This document shows positions 26,349 through 34,926 of a DNA stretch of 64,000 nucleotides, one piece after another. Under the pieces are notes generated by a model. The model saw only the letters and a list, made by a program, of their open reading frames with translations. It searched no databases and was not told where the DNA came from. Every line of letters starts with the position of its first letter. Positions within the stretch are counted from its first letter, which is position 1. The DNA comes from Pseudomonadota bacterium. Its GTDB lineage: Bacteria; Pseudomonadota; Gammaproteobacteria; Burkholderiales; Burkholderiaceae_C. The stretch covers positions 1 to 64,000 of the forward strand of contig JAEZWW010000047.1 of the NCBI GenBank assembly GCA_023442945.1, given 5' to 3'. A program made the translations under genes and the position numbers.

Positions 26349-27269
26349 TCAGTTGCCGTCTTTCAGCCGCAGCGCTGTCTCGTACAGCGTATTGCGCGGT
26401 GCGCCGGTGATCTCGGCCGCCAGCTTTACCGCGGTCTTCAAAGGCAGCTCGGCCAGCAGCAGGCGCAGCACGCGGTCGTCGTCGCCTTCTTCACTGGCGG
26501 CCTCAAACGGGTGCAGCACCAGCGCGAATTCGCCGCGCTGGCGTTGCGGGTCGGCGGCCAGCCAGGCGGGCAGGTCGGCGCAGGGCAGGGTGGTGATTTG
26601 CTCAAACTGCTTGGTCAGCTCGCGCCCGACGGTGATGCGGCGCTCGCCCAAAACGGCCAGCGCTTCGGCCAGTGCGCCGATGCGGTGCGGTGCCTCCAGC
26701 AGCACGACGGCGCGCGGCTCGGCCGCCAGGGCCTGCACGGCGTGGGCGCGCTCGCCGCTCTTGGCGGGCAGAAAGCCGGCAAACACGAAGTGCCCGTCGC
26801 CCGACAGCCCGGCCACGCTCAGCGCGGTGGCCACGCTGCTGGCTCCCGGCAGCGGCACCACGCGCCGCCCGGCCGCGGCGCAGGCGGCGGCCAGGCGCGC
26901 GCCCGGGTCGCTGATGGCGGGTGTGCCGGCGTCGCTGACGTAGGCCACGCGCTCGCCCGCTTGCAGGCGCGCCAGCACGGTCTGCGCGGCTTCCAGTTCG
27001 TTGTGTTCGTGCAGCGCGATGAGCGGTTTGCCGTCGATGCCGTAGGCGCGCAGCAGCTGCTGGGTGTGGCGCGTGTCTTCGCAGGCGATGGCGTCGACGC
27101 GGTCCAGCACGTGCAGGGCGCGCAAGCCGATGTCGGCCAGGTTGCCGATCGGCGTGGCGACCACGTACAGCGCGCCGGCTGGATAATCCTGGCCACCCGC
27201 CGCGGCGCGTGCGGCCGCCAGCGCCGGCAGGAAGTTGGCGGGGCCCAGGGAGGGTTCAGAGTTGGACAT
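26349..27269 (-). CDS. rsmI: 16S rRNA (cytidine(1402)-2'-O)-methyltransferase
   Basis: RsmI methylates the 2'-hydroxyl of C1402 in the decoding centre of 16S rRNA using S-adenosylmethionine. The 306-residue protein has the tetrapyrrole-methylase fold with LYVVATPIGNLADIGLRAL near the N-terminus, ACEDTRHTQQLLRAYGI, VAYVSDAGTPAISDPGARL and PLPGASSVATALSVAGL. An ATG start is used. It is divergent from yraN; the 33 bases between the two start codons are almost entirely a type-1 repeat. Confidence 0.97.
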   Translation of the reverse strand: MSNSEPSLGPANFLPALAAARAAAGGQDYPAGALYVVATPIGNLADIGLRALHVLDRVDAIACEDTRHTQQLLRAYGIDGKPLIALHEHNELEAAQTVLARLQAGERVAYVSDAGTPAISDPGARLAAACAAAGRRVVPLPGASSVATALSVAGLSGDGHFVFAGFLPAKSGERAHAVQALAAEPRAVVLLEAPHRIGALAEALAVLGERRITVGRELTKQFEQITTLPCADLPAWLAADPQRQRGEFALVLHPFEAASEEGDDDRVLRLLLAELPLKTAVKLAAEITGAPRNTLYETALRLKDGN

Positions 27270-27270
27270 G

Positions 27271-27320
27271 TTTCATTGGCCTGGCGCTACAGGAATCTGC
27301 GCATGCCGCTATTGAATTGG
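27271..27320 (-). repeat. Dispersed repeat type 1, copy 11 (rsmI/yraN divergent start region)
   Basis: On the minus strand AATAGCGGCATGCGCAGATTCC, TGTAGCGCCAGGCC, AATGAAA. It fills the divergent intergenic region and includes the yraN ATG (in TGCGCATGCCGC), so both promoters must overlap it or lie in coding sequence. Confidence 0.8.
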
Positions 27321-27686
27321 AAGCGAAAGGTGACCACGCGCCAGTCCGGCGCGGCCGCGGAAGACGTGGCGCTGGCGCACTTGCAGGCGGCGGGCTTGAG
27401 CCTGGTGACGCGCAATTATCGAACGCCCGGTCGCGGCGGCGGCGAGATCGACCTGATCATGCGCGCGCCCGATGGCACGCTGGTCTTCGTTGAAGTGCGC
27501 GCGCGCCGCGGCACGGACAAGGGCGGCGCCGCGGCCAGCGTGGGTGCCATCAAGCAGCGGCGCATCGTGCTGGCAGCGCAGCATTACCTGATGCGCCTGC
27601 CCGCAGCGCCGCCTTGTCGCTTTGACGTGGTGGCGATCGACGGTGGCCAGATCAGCTGGCTGCCGGGCGCCTTCGACGCGGGCTGA
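27303..27686 (+). CDS. YraN family protein (UPF0102, endonuclease-like fold)
   Basis: This 127-residue protein has the restriction-endonuclease-like core of UPF0102: GAAAEDVALAHLQAAGLSLV, then TRNYRTPGRGGGEIDLIM, then DGTLVFVEVRARR (the E..D..ExK-like residues), and VGAIKQRRIVLAAQHYL. It is the conserved neighbour of rsmI, diaA and dolP. The molecular role is unsettled; the fold suggests DNA binding or cleavage. The start ATG lies within a type-1 repeat, so codons 1-6 (MPLLNW) are repeat derived and could replace a former start. Confidence 0.9.
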   Translation: MPLLNWKRKVTTRQSGAAAEDVALAHLQAAGLSLVTRNYRTPGRGGGEIDLIMRAPDGTLVFVEVRARRGTDKGGAAASVGAIKQRRIVLAAQHYLMRLPAAPPCRFDVVAIDGGQISWLPGAFDAG

Positions 27687-27785
27687 GCATCCGGTCGCCG
27701 TAACGGGCGACAGGGCGTGCTTCCAAGTGCAACGTTGCTCCTAAATTTGCACCGAATTCGCGCCGCACAGGTATGATCGGCGCCG

Positions 27786-28385
27786 ATGGTGGAACAACGC
27801 ATTCAGCAGCAGTTCATCGACAGCGCCGACCTGTGCTATCAGTGGGCGCAGACGCTCGCGCGCCCGGTCATGGACGCGTTGCAGGCGCTGCTGGCCTGCG
27901 TGACCGGCGGCGGCAAGGTGCTGGTGTGTGGCAACGGCGCGTCCGGCGCACTGGCGCAGTACACGGCGGCCCTGATGATCGGTGGCATGGAACGCACCCG
28001 CCCCGAACTGCCGTGCGTGGCCCTGGGTTCGGATGCGGCGGCGTTGACCGCCGTTGCGCGGCGCGGTGAATTCGCTGACGTCTTTGCCGCCCAGGTGCGC
28101 GCGCTGGGGGCGCCGGGCGACGTGCTGCTGCTGATCACGTCGAACGGCAACACCGCTAACCTGGTGCGGGCCGCGCAGGCGGCGCACGACCGCGACATGG
28201 TTGTGGTGGCGCTGACGGGGCGGGGTGGCGGCGAGCTGGGCCGCATGCTGCGTGAAACCGATGTCCACGTGGGCGTGCCGCAGGAAAGCGTCGCCCGCAT
28301 CCATGAGGCGCACCAGCTGGTGCTGCACTGCCTGTGCGATGGCCTCGATGTTGAATTGCTGGGTGAAGAGGAGAGTTCCGAATGA
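27786..28385 (+). CDS. diaA: SIS-domain protein, DiaA/GmhA type
   Basis: This 199-residue SIS-domain protein corresponds to DiaA, the DnaA-binding factor that promotes timely replication initiation in enterobacteria; it is also related to the phosphoheptose isomerase GmhA. Conserved pieces are GGKVLVCGNGASGALAQYTA, VLLLITSNGNTANLVRAAQ and the C-terminal VPQESVARIHEAHQLVLHCL. Position between yraN and dolP supports DiaA. Its stop overlaps the dolP start (ATGA). I cannot distinguish DiaA from an isomerase without structure comparison. Confidence 0.85.
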   Translation: MVEQRIQQQFIDSADLCYQWAQTLARPVMDALQALLACVTGGGKVLVCGNGASGALAQYTAALMIGGMERTRPELPCVALGSDAAALTAVARRGEFADVFAAQVRALGAPGDVLLLITSNGNTANLVRAAQAAHDRDMVVVALTGRGGGELGRMLRETDVHVGVPQESVARIHEAHQLVLHCLCDGLDVELLGEEESSE

Positions 28386-29158
28386 GCCAACGCTTGACTT
28401 CCGGGTGGCTGCGCACCGGCCTGCTGGCCGTGGCGCTGGGCGCCAGCGTGTCCGCCTGCGTCCCGGTCGCCCTGGTGGGCGGCGCTGTGGCTGGCGGCAC
28501 CTTGCTGATGTCGGCCGACCGCCGCAGCGGTGACACGCAGACCGCCGACCGCAACATCGAAGCGGGTGCGCAAGAAGCCATCGTCAAGCTGTTGCCGGGC
28601 CGTGGCCATGTCAACATCAACAGCTACTACCGCAAGGTCCTGATCACCGGCGAAGTGCCCACCGCGCAGGACAAGCAGGCCGTTGAGGCCGCCATTCGCG
28701 CGCTGCCCAACGTGGCCACGGTGGTCAGCGACCTGGCCGTGATGCCCGACTCCAACGCGCTGCAGCGTTCCAACGACAGCCTGATCACCAGCAAGGTGCG
28801 CACGCGCCTGGTGGGCACCAACGGCATCCCGGCGGGCAGCGTCAAGGTCTTCACCGAGCGCGGTGCGACCTACATCATGGGCCGCCTGACGGCGGATGAA
28901 GCCCAGCGCGTCACCGACCTGGTGGCGCAGACCGATGGCGTGCAGCGCGTGGTGCGCGTGATCGACTTGGTGTCCGACGCCGCGGTGCGCGGCGGGACCG
29001 CCGCGAACGCGCCGGCCACGCCGGTCACCGACCCCGCGGTGCTGCCCAAGACGGGTGGCGAGGCCGCACCGGGCGTCGTGACCTCGCCGGTGACCCAGCC
29101 GAAGATCGAGCAGCCGCGCCAGCCGGTGCAGGTGCAGGAGCTGCCACCGCTTAAATAA
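28382..29158 (+). CDS. dolP: BON-domain outer membrane lipoprotein DolP (YraP)
   Basis: This 258-residue lipoprotein has the lipobox VSAC (Cys at residue 26) and two BON domains at about residues 60-125 and 135-205 (VNINSYYRKVLITGEVPTA; TSKVRTRLVGTNGIPAGSVK; YIMGRLTADEAQRVTDLV). DolP/YraP supports outer-membrane integrity and BAM function at the division site in enterobacteria. A proline/valine-rich tail of about 55 residues extends beyond the second BON domain. The stop is inside the first bases of a type-1 repeat. It is cotranslated with diaA. Confidence 0.92.
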   Translation: MSQRLTSGWLRTGLLAVALGASVSACVPVALVGGAVAGGTLLMSADRRSGDTQTADRNIEAGAQEAIVKLLPGRGHVNINSYYRKVLITGEVPTAQDKQAVEAAIRALPNVATVVSDLAVMPDSNALQRSNDSLITSKVRTRLVGTNGIPAGSVKVFTERGATYIMGRLTADEAQRVTDLVAQTDGVQRVVRVIDLVSDAAVRGGTAANAPATPVTDPAVLPKTGGEAAPGVVTSPVTQPKIEQPRQPVQVQELPPLK

Positions 29159-29213
29159 TAATAGCTGCCTGCGCAGATGCCAGTAAGGCTGGCGGGCTGT
29201 TGGACTTGAAATA
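29154..29213 (+). repeat. Dispersed repeat type 1, copy 12
   Basis: ATAATAGC, TGCCTGCGCAGATGCC, AGTAAGGCTGGCGGGC, GGACTTGAAAT. It begins at the dolP stop codon and ends just before a terminator. Confidence 0.85.
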
Positions 29214-29215
29214 GA

Positions 29216-29246
29216 ACAAAAAGGGCGCCCAGGGCGCCCTTTTTGT
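29216..29246. terminator. Bidirectional rho-independent terminator
   Basis: A nearly perfect palindrome: ACAAAAAGGGCGCCC and GGGCGCCCTTTTTGT around one central base. With A-tract and T-tract on both sides it can stop transcription from dolP (plus) and from the convergent dehydrogenase gene (minus). Confidence 0.92.
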
Positions 29247-29266
29247 GGACCGGGGTGGCCCGCGCT

Positions 29267-30193
29267 TCAGCGCAGGCGTTTGATCAGGCTGGACGTGTCC
29301 CAGCGCCCGCCGCCCATCTGCTGCACATCGGCATAGAACTGGTCGACCAGCGCCGTCACCGGCAGGCGCGCGCCATTGCGCTTGGCCTCGTCCAACACCA
29401 GGCCCAGGTCCTTGCGCATCCAGTCGACGGCAAAGCCGAAGTCGAACTTGTCCTGCACCATGGTCGGGCCGCGGTTGTCCATTTGCCAGCTTTGCGCCGC
29501 GCCCTTGCCGATGACCTGCAGCACCGCATCCATGTCCAGGCCAGAGCGCTGGCCAAACGCCACCGCTTCCGACAGGCCTTGCACCAGCCCGGCGATGCAG
29601 ATCTGGTTGACCATCTTGGCCAGTTGGCCCGCGCCGCTGGGGCCCAGCAGCGTGAAGGCGCGCGAAAACGCCATGGCCACCGGCTTGACCGCTTCGAACG
29701 TGGCCGCGTCGCCACCGCACATCACCGTCAGCATGCCGTTCTGCGCGCCGGCCTGGCCGCCCGACACCGGCGCATCGATGAACTGCAGGCCGCGTGCGCG
29801 GGCGATCTCGTCCAGCTCGCGCGCCACCGTGGCCGACGCCGTGGTGTGGTCGACCAACACCGCACCGGGCGCCATGCCGGCAAAGGCGCCGGTGTCACCC
29901 AGCACCACCGAGCGCAAATCGTCGTCGTTGCCCACGCAGCAGAAAACGATGTCCGCGTCCTTGGCGGCCTGGGCTGGCGTGTCGGCGCTCTTGACCTTGC
30001 CTGCGCCTGCCAGACGGGCGCAGAACGCTTCCGATTTGCTAGCGTTGCGGTTGTAGACGGTGACCTCGTGCCCGGCCAGGGCGAGGTGGCCGGCCATCGG
30101 GAAACCCATCACGCCCAGGCCCAAAAAGGCAACGCGGCGCGCGGGGGTGGGCTCGTAGGTCTTGGCGTGGATGTCGGTATTCATGCCAGCCAT
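29267..30193 (-). CDS. 3-hydroxyisobutyrate dehydrogenase family (beta-hydroxyacid dehydrogenase)
   Basis: This 308-residue NAD(P)-dependent dehydrogenase belongs to the HIBADH/tartronate-semialdehyde-reductase family. Motifs: Rossmann AFLGLGVMGFPMAGHLALAG, the substrate-binding FIDAPVSGGQAGAQNGMLTV and the catalytic lysine in GAGQLAKMVNQICIAGLVQG. The C-terminal helix with KDLGLVLDEAK is typical. Substrate specificity cannot be set. An ATG three codons downstream (MNTDIHAK) is an alternative start. It converges on dolP with a shared terminator. Confidence 0.88.
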   Translation of the reverse strand: MAGMNTDIHAKTYEPTPARRVAFLGLGVMGFPMAGHLALAGHEVTVYNRNASKSEAFCARLAGAGKVKSADTPAQAAKDADIVFCCVGNDDDLRSVVLGDTGAFAGMAPGAVLVDHTTASATVARELDEIARARGLQFIDAPVSGGQAGAQNGMLTVMCGGDAATFEAVKPVAMAFSRAFTLLGPSGAGQLAKMVNQICIAGLVQGLSEAVAFGQRSGLDMDAVLQVIGKGAAQSWQMDNRGPTMVQDKFDFGFAVDWMRKDLGLVLDEAKRNGARLPVTALVDQFYADVQQMGGGRWDTSSLIKRLR

Positions 30194-30304
30194 TGTAGGA
30201 GTGCGTTGCGCGTGGCAGGCACGGGGGCTGCGCGCGCGTTCAGCGGTCGCGCAGCGCGCTGCGCGACCGGCGGCTTTGAACCGCCGGGTGACCCGATGAG
30301 GCGA

Positions 30305-31441
30305 TCAGACGATCTGCAGGTGCTCGGTGCCGGCGGCCAGGTCCAGCGACTTGGCGCGCTTGCTCGTCAGCTTGATCTGCAGGCGCAGGTCGTTGGCCGA
30401 GTCGGCGTTGCGCAGCGCATCTTCGTAGCTGATCAGGTTGTCTTCAAACGCATCGAACAGCGCCTGGTCGAAGGTCTGCATGCCGAGCTCGCGGCTCTTC
30501 TTCATGATTTCCTTGATCTCGCCGACTTCGCCTTTGAAGATCAGGTCGGAGATCAGGGGGGAGTTCAGCATGATCTCCACCACCGCCGTGCGGCCCTTGC
30601 CGTCCTGCTTGCCGATCAGGCGCTGCGACACCAGGGCGCGCAGGTTCAGCGACAAGTCCATCAGCAGCTGCTGGCGGCGCTCTTCGGGGAAGAAGTTGAT
30701 GATCCGGTCCAGCGCCTGGTTGGCGCTGTTGGCGTGCAGGGTGGCCAGGCACAGGTGACCGGTTTCGGCGAAGGCCACAGCGTGTTCCATGGTCTCGCGG
30801 TCGCGGATCTCGCCCATCAGGATGACGTCGGGCGCCTGGCGCAGCGTGTTCTTCAGCGCGGCTTCCCAGTCTTCGGTGTCCAGGCCCACTTCGCGCTGCG
30901 TGACGATGCAGTTCTTGTGCGGGTGCACGAATTCGACCGGGTCTTCCACCGTGATGATGTGGCCCTGCGAATTGACGTTGCGCCAGTCGACCATGGCGGC
31001 CAGCGTGGTCGATTTACCCGAGCCGGTTGCGCCGACCAGAATGGTCAGGCCGCGTTTGCTCATCGCCACTTCTTTCAGGATCTGCGGCATGCCCAGCGTG
31101 TCGATGGTCGGCAATTCCTGTGGAATCACCCGCATCACCATGCCCATCTGGCCTTGCTGCACGAAGGCGTTGCAGCGGAAGCGGCCAATGCCGGCCGGAG
31201 AAATGGCGAAGTTGCATTCCTTCGTGCGTTCGAACTCGGCGGCCTGCTTGTCGTTCATGACCGAGCGCACCAGCGCCAGCGTGTGGGCGGGCGTCAGGTT
31301 CTGCGACGACACCTTGGTGACCTTGCCGTCCACCTTGATGGCGGGCGGGAAGTCGGCGGTGATGAACAGGTCGCTGCCCTTGCGGGTGAGCATCAGCTTG
31401 AGCAGGTCGTTGATGAACTTGCTGGCCTGATCGCGTTCCAT
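30305..31441 (-). CDS. pilU: Type IV pilus retraction ATPase accessory protein PilU
   Basis: This 378-residue PilT-like AAA-type ATPase works with PilT in pilus retraction (twitching). Walker A is GATGSGKST, the Asp box/Walker B region is QAPDVILMGEIRDRETMEHA and the His box is LCLATLHANSANQALDRIIN. Compared with PilT it has a longer C-terminus and the PilU-like N-terminus MERDQASKFINDLLKLML. ATG start with GAAGGCCCCGACC upstream. It follows pilT in the same direction, separated by about 100 bases that contain a type-1 repeat. Confidence 0.95.
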   Translation of the reverse strand: MERDQASKFINDLLKLMLTRKGSDLFITADFPPAIKVDGKVTKVSSQNLTPAHTLALVRSVMNDKQAAEFERTKECNFAISPAGIGRFRCNAFVQQGQMGMVMRVIPQELPTIDTLGMPQILKEVAMSKRGLTILVGATGSGKSTTLAAMVDWRNVNSQGHIITVEDPVEFVHPHKNCIVTQREVGLDTEDWEAALKNTLRQAPDVILMGEIRDRETMEHAVAFAETGHLCLATLHANSANQALDRIINFFPEERRQQLLMDLSLNLRALVSQRLIGKQDGKGRTAVVEIMLNSPLISDLIFKGEVGEIKEIMKKSRELGMQTFDQALFDAFEDNLISYEDALRNADSANDLRLQIKLTSKRAKSLDLAAGTEHLQIV

Positions 31442-31477
31442 GGTCGGGGCCTTCCTGCGACTTCAGTGGGTCGCAAA

Positions 31478-31543
31478 TGCTATTGTTTCGGTAGCTGGCC
31501 GCGCAGATGGCTGTAGCGCAGCCGGCCGATAATGCTTGAAATC
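31478..31543 (+). repeat. Dispersed repeat type 1, copy 13 (pilT-pilU gap)
   Basis: GCTATTGTTTCGGTAGC, TGGCCGCGCAGATGG, CTGTAGCGCAGCCGGCC, ATGCTTGAAAT. It lies between the pilT stop and the pilU start and would be part of a pilT-pilU transcript (in the antisense orientation). Confidence 0.88.
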
Positions 31544-32585
31544 AGCCGGGGAAGTTCTCGGGAATCTTCGCCTTGCCGCGCGCCTCAGCCGGGCTGATGA
31601 TGTTGCGGCGGACCATCTCGGTCAGGTTCTGGTCGAGGGTCTGCATGCCCGCGCCGTTGCCGGTCTGGATGGCGGAATACATCTGCGCGACCTTGGCTTC
31701 ACGGATCAGGTTGCGGATGGCGGGCGTGCCGATCATGATCTCGTGCGCGGCGACGCGGCCGTCACCGGCCTTGGTCTTGCACAGCGTCTGCGAGATCACG
31801 GCCTGCAGCGATTCCGACAACATCGCGCGCACCATTTCTTTTTCTTCGGCCGGGAACACGTCAATGATCCGGTCGATCGTCTTGGCGGCCGACGAGGTGT
31901 GCAGCGTGCCAAACACCAGGTGGCCGGTTTCGGCGGCGGTCATGGCCAGGCGAATCGTTTCGAGGTCGCGCATCTCGCCCACCAGGATCGCGTCCGGGTC
32001 TTCGCGCAGGGCCGAGCGCAGCGCGTTGGAGAAGCTGTGCGTCATCGGGCCGACTTCGCGCTGGTTGATCAGGCACTTCTTGGATTCGTGCACGAATTCG
32101 ATCGGGTCTTCCACCGTCAGCACGTGGCCGTATTCCATCTCGTTGAGGTGGTTGACCATGGCCGCCAGCGTGGTCGACTTGCCCGAGCCCGTGGGGCCCG
32201 TCACCAGCACCAGGCCGCGCGGCTTGAGCGCCAGGTCGCCAAAAATCTTGGGCGCGTTCAGCTGCTCCAGCGTCAGGATCTTGCTGGGAATGGTCCGCAG
32301 CACGCCCGCGGCGCCGCGGTTCTGGTTGAAGGCATTGACGCGGAAGCGCGCCAGGCCTTCAATCTCGAACGAGAAGTCCACCTCCAGGTTTTCTTCGTAC
32401 ACCTTGCGCTGGGTGTCGTTCATGATGTCGTAGAGCATCGCGAAGACCTGTTTGTGGTCCAGCGGGTCCACGTTCAGCCGCCGCACGTCGCCGTGCACAC
32501 GGATCATGGGGGGCAGACCCGCCGACAGGTGAAGGTCGGATGCTTTGTTTTTGACGCTGAACGCCAGCAGTTGCGTGATGTCCAC
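31542..32585 (-). CDS. pilT: Type IV pilus retraction ATPase PilT
   Basis: PilT is the hexameric retraction motor of type IV pili. The 347-residue product contains MDITQLLAFSVKNKASDLHL, Walker A GPTGSGKST, ALREDPDAILVGEMRDLETI, the His box HLVFGTLHTSSAAKTIDRII and the C-terminal AIRNLIREAKVAQMYSAIQ motif needed for retraction. The start is GTG: no ATG exists at the conserved N-terminus. Upstream in-frame sequence is not PilT-like and runs into yggS. It is divergent from yggS, as is common in beta- and gammaproteobacteria. Confidence 0.97.
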   Translation of the reverse strand: MDITQLLAFSVKNKASDLHLSAGLPPMIRVHGDVRRLNVDPLDHKQVFAMLYDIMNDTQRKVYEENLEVDFSFEIEGLARFRVNAFNQNRGAAGVLRTIPSKILTLEQLNAPKIFGDLALKPRGLVLVTGPTGSGKSTTLAAMVNHLNEMEYGHVLTVEDPIEFVHESKKCLINQREVGPMTHSFSNALRSALREDPDAILVGEMRDLETIRLAMTAAETGHLVFGTLHTSSAAKTIDRIIDVFPAEEKEMVRAMLSESLQAVISQTLCKTKAGDGRVAAHEIMIGTPAIRNLIREAKVAQMYSAIQTGNGAGMQTLDQNLTEMVRRNIISPAEARGKAKIPENFPG

Positions 32586-32642
32586 GGTGCCTCTCGTAAA
32601 CCTGAAAAAGGGGTGGTTGCAGTTTGATACGCTCCAGGCATT

Positions 32643-33335
32643 ATGACGACGATCGAGGGTAATCTCCAACACGTCCGTGCCCGTATCGCCACAGCCTGTG
32701 CCGCTGCCGGGCGCAACGTGGAAGATGTCACGTTGCTGGCGGTATCCAAGACGTGGGGCGCTGACGCCGTGCGCGCCGCTTGGGCAGCCGGCCAGACCGC
32801 CTTTGGCGAAAACTACGTGCAAGAAGCCGTGGCGAAGATCGCCGCCCTGCGCGACTTGCCCCTGCAGTGGCACTGCATCGGCCCGCTGCAAAGCAACAAA
32901 ACCCGCGTGGTGGCCGAGCATTTCGACTGGGTCCACACCGTGGACCGCCTGAAGATCGCCGAGCGGCTGTCCGGGCAGCGCCCGGACGGCTTGGCGCCCT
33001 TGGACGTGTGCATCCAGGTCAACATTGACGGCGGCCCCAGCAAATCCGGCGTGGCGCCGGCGGAGGTCCTGGCGCTGGCGCGGGCTGTGGCGCGGTTGCC
33101 ACGGTTGCGTCTGCGCGGGCTGATGACCATTCCCGACGTCACTTCAGATTTGATAGCTGCCCACGCAATCCACTCTAGGGCCAGAGCCCTGTTTGACCAG
33201 TTAAATCACGAAGGACTGGCGCTGGACACCTTGTCGATGGGCATGAGCGCCGACCTGGAGCCCGCCATCGCCGCCGGCGCGACGATGGTGCGGGTCGGCT
33301 CGGCCATCTTCGGCACCCGTCCGCCCAAGGGCTGA
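32643..33335 (+). CDS. YggS family pyridoxal 5'-phosphate homeostasis protein
   Basis: This 230-residue PLP-binding protein of the YggS/PROSC family has the TIM-barrel of alanine racemases and binds PLP at the lysine in LLAVSKTWGADAV (Lys36). FGENYVQEAVAKI, WHCIGPLQSNKTR, VCIQVNIDGGPSKSGV, GLMTIPDV and the C-terminal SMGMSADLEPAIAAG are typical. Residues about 168-186 (DLIAAHAIHSRARALFDQL) come from a type-1 repeat but fit the helix expected here, and the protein keeps normal length. ATG start; divergent from pilT. Confidence 0.95.
   Translation: MTTIEGNLQHVRARIATACAAAGRNVEDVTLLAVSKTWGADAVRAAWAAGQTAFGENYVQEAVAKIAALRDLPLQWHCIGPLQSNKTRVVAEHFDWVHTVDRLKIAERLSGQRPDGLAPLDVCIQVNIDGGPSKSGVAPAEVLALARAVARLPRLRLRGLMTIPDVTSDLIAAHAIHSRARALFDQLNHEGLALDTLSMGMSADLEPAIAAGATMVRVGSAIFGTRPPKG
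33146..33200 (+). repeat. Dispersed repeat type 1, copy 14 (inside yggS-like gene)
   Basis: TTGATAGC, TGCCCACGCAATCCAC, TCTAGGGCCAGAGCCC (GGGC/GCCC stem), TGTTTGACC. Entirely inside the coding region with the frame open. Confidence 0.83.
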
Positions 33336-33366
33336 GGGCGGTGCGGGGCCGCGCCGCGCTGCGAGG

Positions 33367-34215
33367 TCAGCGGAAGATGACGGTGCTGTGCCCGTTCAGC
33401 AGTACGCGGTGCTCGCTGTGCCACTTCACGGCGCGGGCCAGCACCTGGCTTTCGGTGTCACGGCCGCGGGCGGTCAGGTCTTCCACGGTGTCGGTGTGGT
33501 CGGCGCGGGCCACGTCCTGCTCGATGATCGGGCCTTCGTCCAGATCGGCCGTCACGTAGTGCGCGGTGGCGCCGATCAGCTTCACGCCGCGGTCGTGCGC
33601 CTGGTAATACGGCTTCGCGCCCTTGAAGCTCGGCAGAAAGCTGTGGTGGATGTTGATGGCGCGCCCGGCCAGTTGGCGGCACATGTCGTCCGACAGGATT
33701 TGCATGTAACGCGCCAGCACCACCAGCTCGGCGCCCTCGGCTTCGATGATTTCCAGCTGGCGCGCCTCGGCCTGCGCCTTGTCGCCCTTGGCCATGGCGA
33801 TGTGGTGGAAGGGCACGTTGTAGCTGGCGGCCAGCTGGTAAAAGTCGCGGTGGTTGCTGACGATGGCGCGGATGTCCAGCGGCAGCAGGCCCGACTTCCA
33901 GCGGAACAGCAGGTCGTTCAGGCAATGGCCTTCGCGGCTGACGAAGATCACGGTGCGCATCGGTGCGCCCTTGGCGTGCAGGCCCCAGGTCATGCCAAAG
34001 GGCTCGGCGAACGTCGCCAGGGCGGTGCGCAGCGCGTCGGCCGAGGGCTCGTCGCAGCTGAACTGCACGCGCATGAAGAACAGGCCGCTGTCGACGTCGT
34101 TGAACTGCGCCGCTTCTTCGATGTTGCCGCCGCGCTCCAGCAAAAAGCCGGTGACCGCGTGAACGATGCCGCGCCGGTCCTGGCACGACAGGGTGAGAAC
34201 GTAGGTGTGTGACAT
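33367..34215 (-). CDS. purU: Formyltetrahydrofolate deformylase
   Basis: PurU hydrolyses 10-formyl-THF to formate and THF, balancing one-carbon units. The 282-residue protein has an N-terminal ACT-type domain (YVLTLSCQDRRGIVHAVTGF) and a formyltransferase-type catalytic domain. The catalytic domain holds YMQILSDDMCRQLAGRAINI, HHSFLPSFKGAKPYYQA and GATAHYVTADLDEGPII, with the His/Asp catalytic residues of the family. The ATG giving MSHTYVL was chosen over a longer frame that extends into the TetR gene. Confidence 0.96.
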   Translation of the reverse strand: MSHTYVLTLSCQDRRGIVHAVTGFLLERGGNIEEAAQFNDVDSGLFFMRVQFSCDEPSADALRTALATFAEPFGMTWGLHAKGAPMRTVIFVSREGHCLNDLLFRWKSGLLPLDIRAIVSNHRDFYQLAASYNVPFHHIAMAKGDKAQAEARQLEIIEAEGAELVVLARYMQILSDDMCRQLAGRAINIHHSFLPSFKGAKPYYQAHDRGVKLIGATAHYVTADLDEGPIIEQDVARADHTDTVEDLTARGRDTESQVLARAVKWHSEHRVLLNGHSTVIFR

Positions 34216-34250
34216 GGGCCGGCATTGTCGCAGGGCGGCCCCGACGCGGC

Positions 34251-34907
34251 TCAGCCCGCAGGCGCGCGGGGCGGCCGGCGCAAGCCCAGCAGGCGGCCGG
34301 CCAGCCGGGTCAACTCGGCCACCATCTCGTCGGGCGACAGGCGCCCGTCCGGGCGGTACCAGTGGTACAGAAAGCCGGGCAAGCTGCAGGCGGCCTGGGC
34401 GGCGACGCGGGTTTCGTCGAAGTCGAAGTGGCCTTCGCGCCGGCCCTGCTCCAGCAGCGCACACAGCCGTTCATAGAAATGGTCGGCCACCTTTTTCTGC
34501 GCGGCGCGGTATTCCGGGCGGTACACCTGCGGCTCGCGGTAGAAGAAGAACGCCGCCGGGTGGTGCGAGATGGTGGCGCGGATCAGCCGCTCCAGCCCGG
34601 CCATCACCTTTTCGTGTGCGGGGCGAGCGTCGTCCGCGGCGAAGTCCATGCTGGTGAAGCAGTCCACCGCCGGCGTCCACGACAGGGTCTCGAAGATCTC
34701 CTGCTTGTTACGGAAGTAGTAGTAGACGTAGGGTTTTGTTACGCCCAGCGCGCTGACGATCTGCTCCATCGTGGTTTGCGCATAGCCCTGCTCGTGGAAC
34801 AGGCGCTCGGCCGTGGCAAGGATGCGTTCGCGCTTGGCGTCGGTGCCAGCAGTGGCGGCCTTCTGGCGGCCGCTGGCGCTGGCGGCGCGGGGCTTCAGGG
34901 TTTTCAC
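34251..34907 (-). CDS. TetR/AcrR family transcriptional regulator
   Basis: This 218-residue regulator has an N-terminal TetR helix-turn-helix (ILATAERLFHEQGYAQTTME, then ALGVTKPYVYYYFRNKQEIF, about residues 29-76) and an all-helical ligand domain. The start codon is GTG (GTGAAAACCCTG), with no better in-frame ATG. It is divergent from an acyl-CoA synthetase gene. The shared region holds two palindromes of TetR-operator type, so it probably represses both itself and the synthetase in response to an acyl-CoA-like ligand (inference). Confidence 0.9.
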   Translation of the reverse strand: MKTLKPRAASASGRQKAATAGTDAKRERILATAERLFHEQGYAQTTMEQIVSALGVTKPYVYYYFRNKQEIFETLSWTPAVDCFTSMDFAADDARPAHEKVMAGLERLIRATISHHPAAFFFYREPQVYRPEYRAAQKKVADHFYERLCALLEQGRREGHFDFDETRVAAQAACSLPGFLYHWYRPDGRLSPDEMVAELTRLAGRLLGLRRPPRAPAG

Positions 34908-34926
34908 GTGGGTTGTCGCTCAAGTT

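Noticed and set aside
29243..31516. A 757-codon plus-strand frame across the dehydrogenase and pilU
   Set aside because: Antisense to two intact genes, His/Arg-rich, crosses an intergenic region and a gene boundary.
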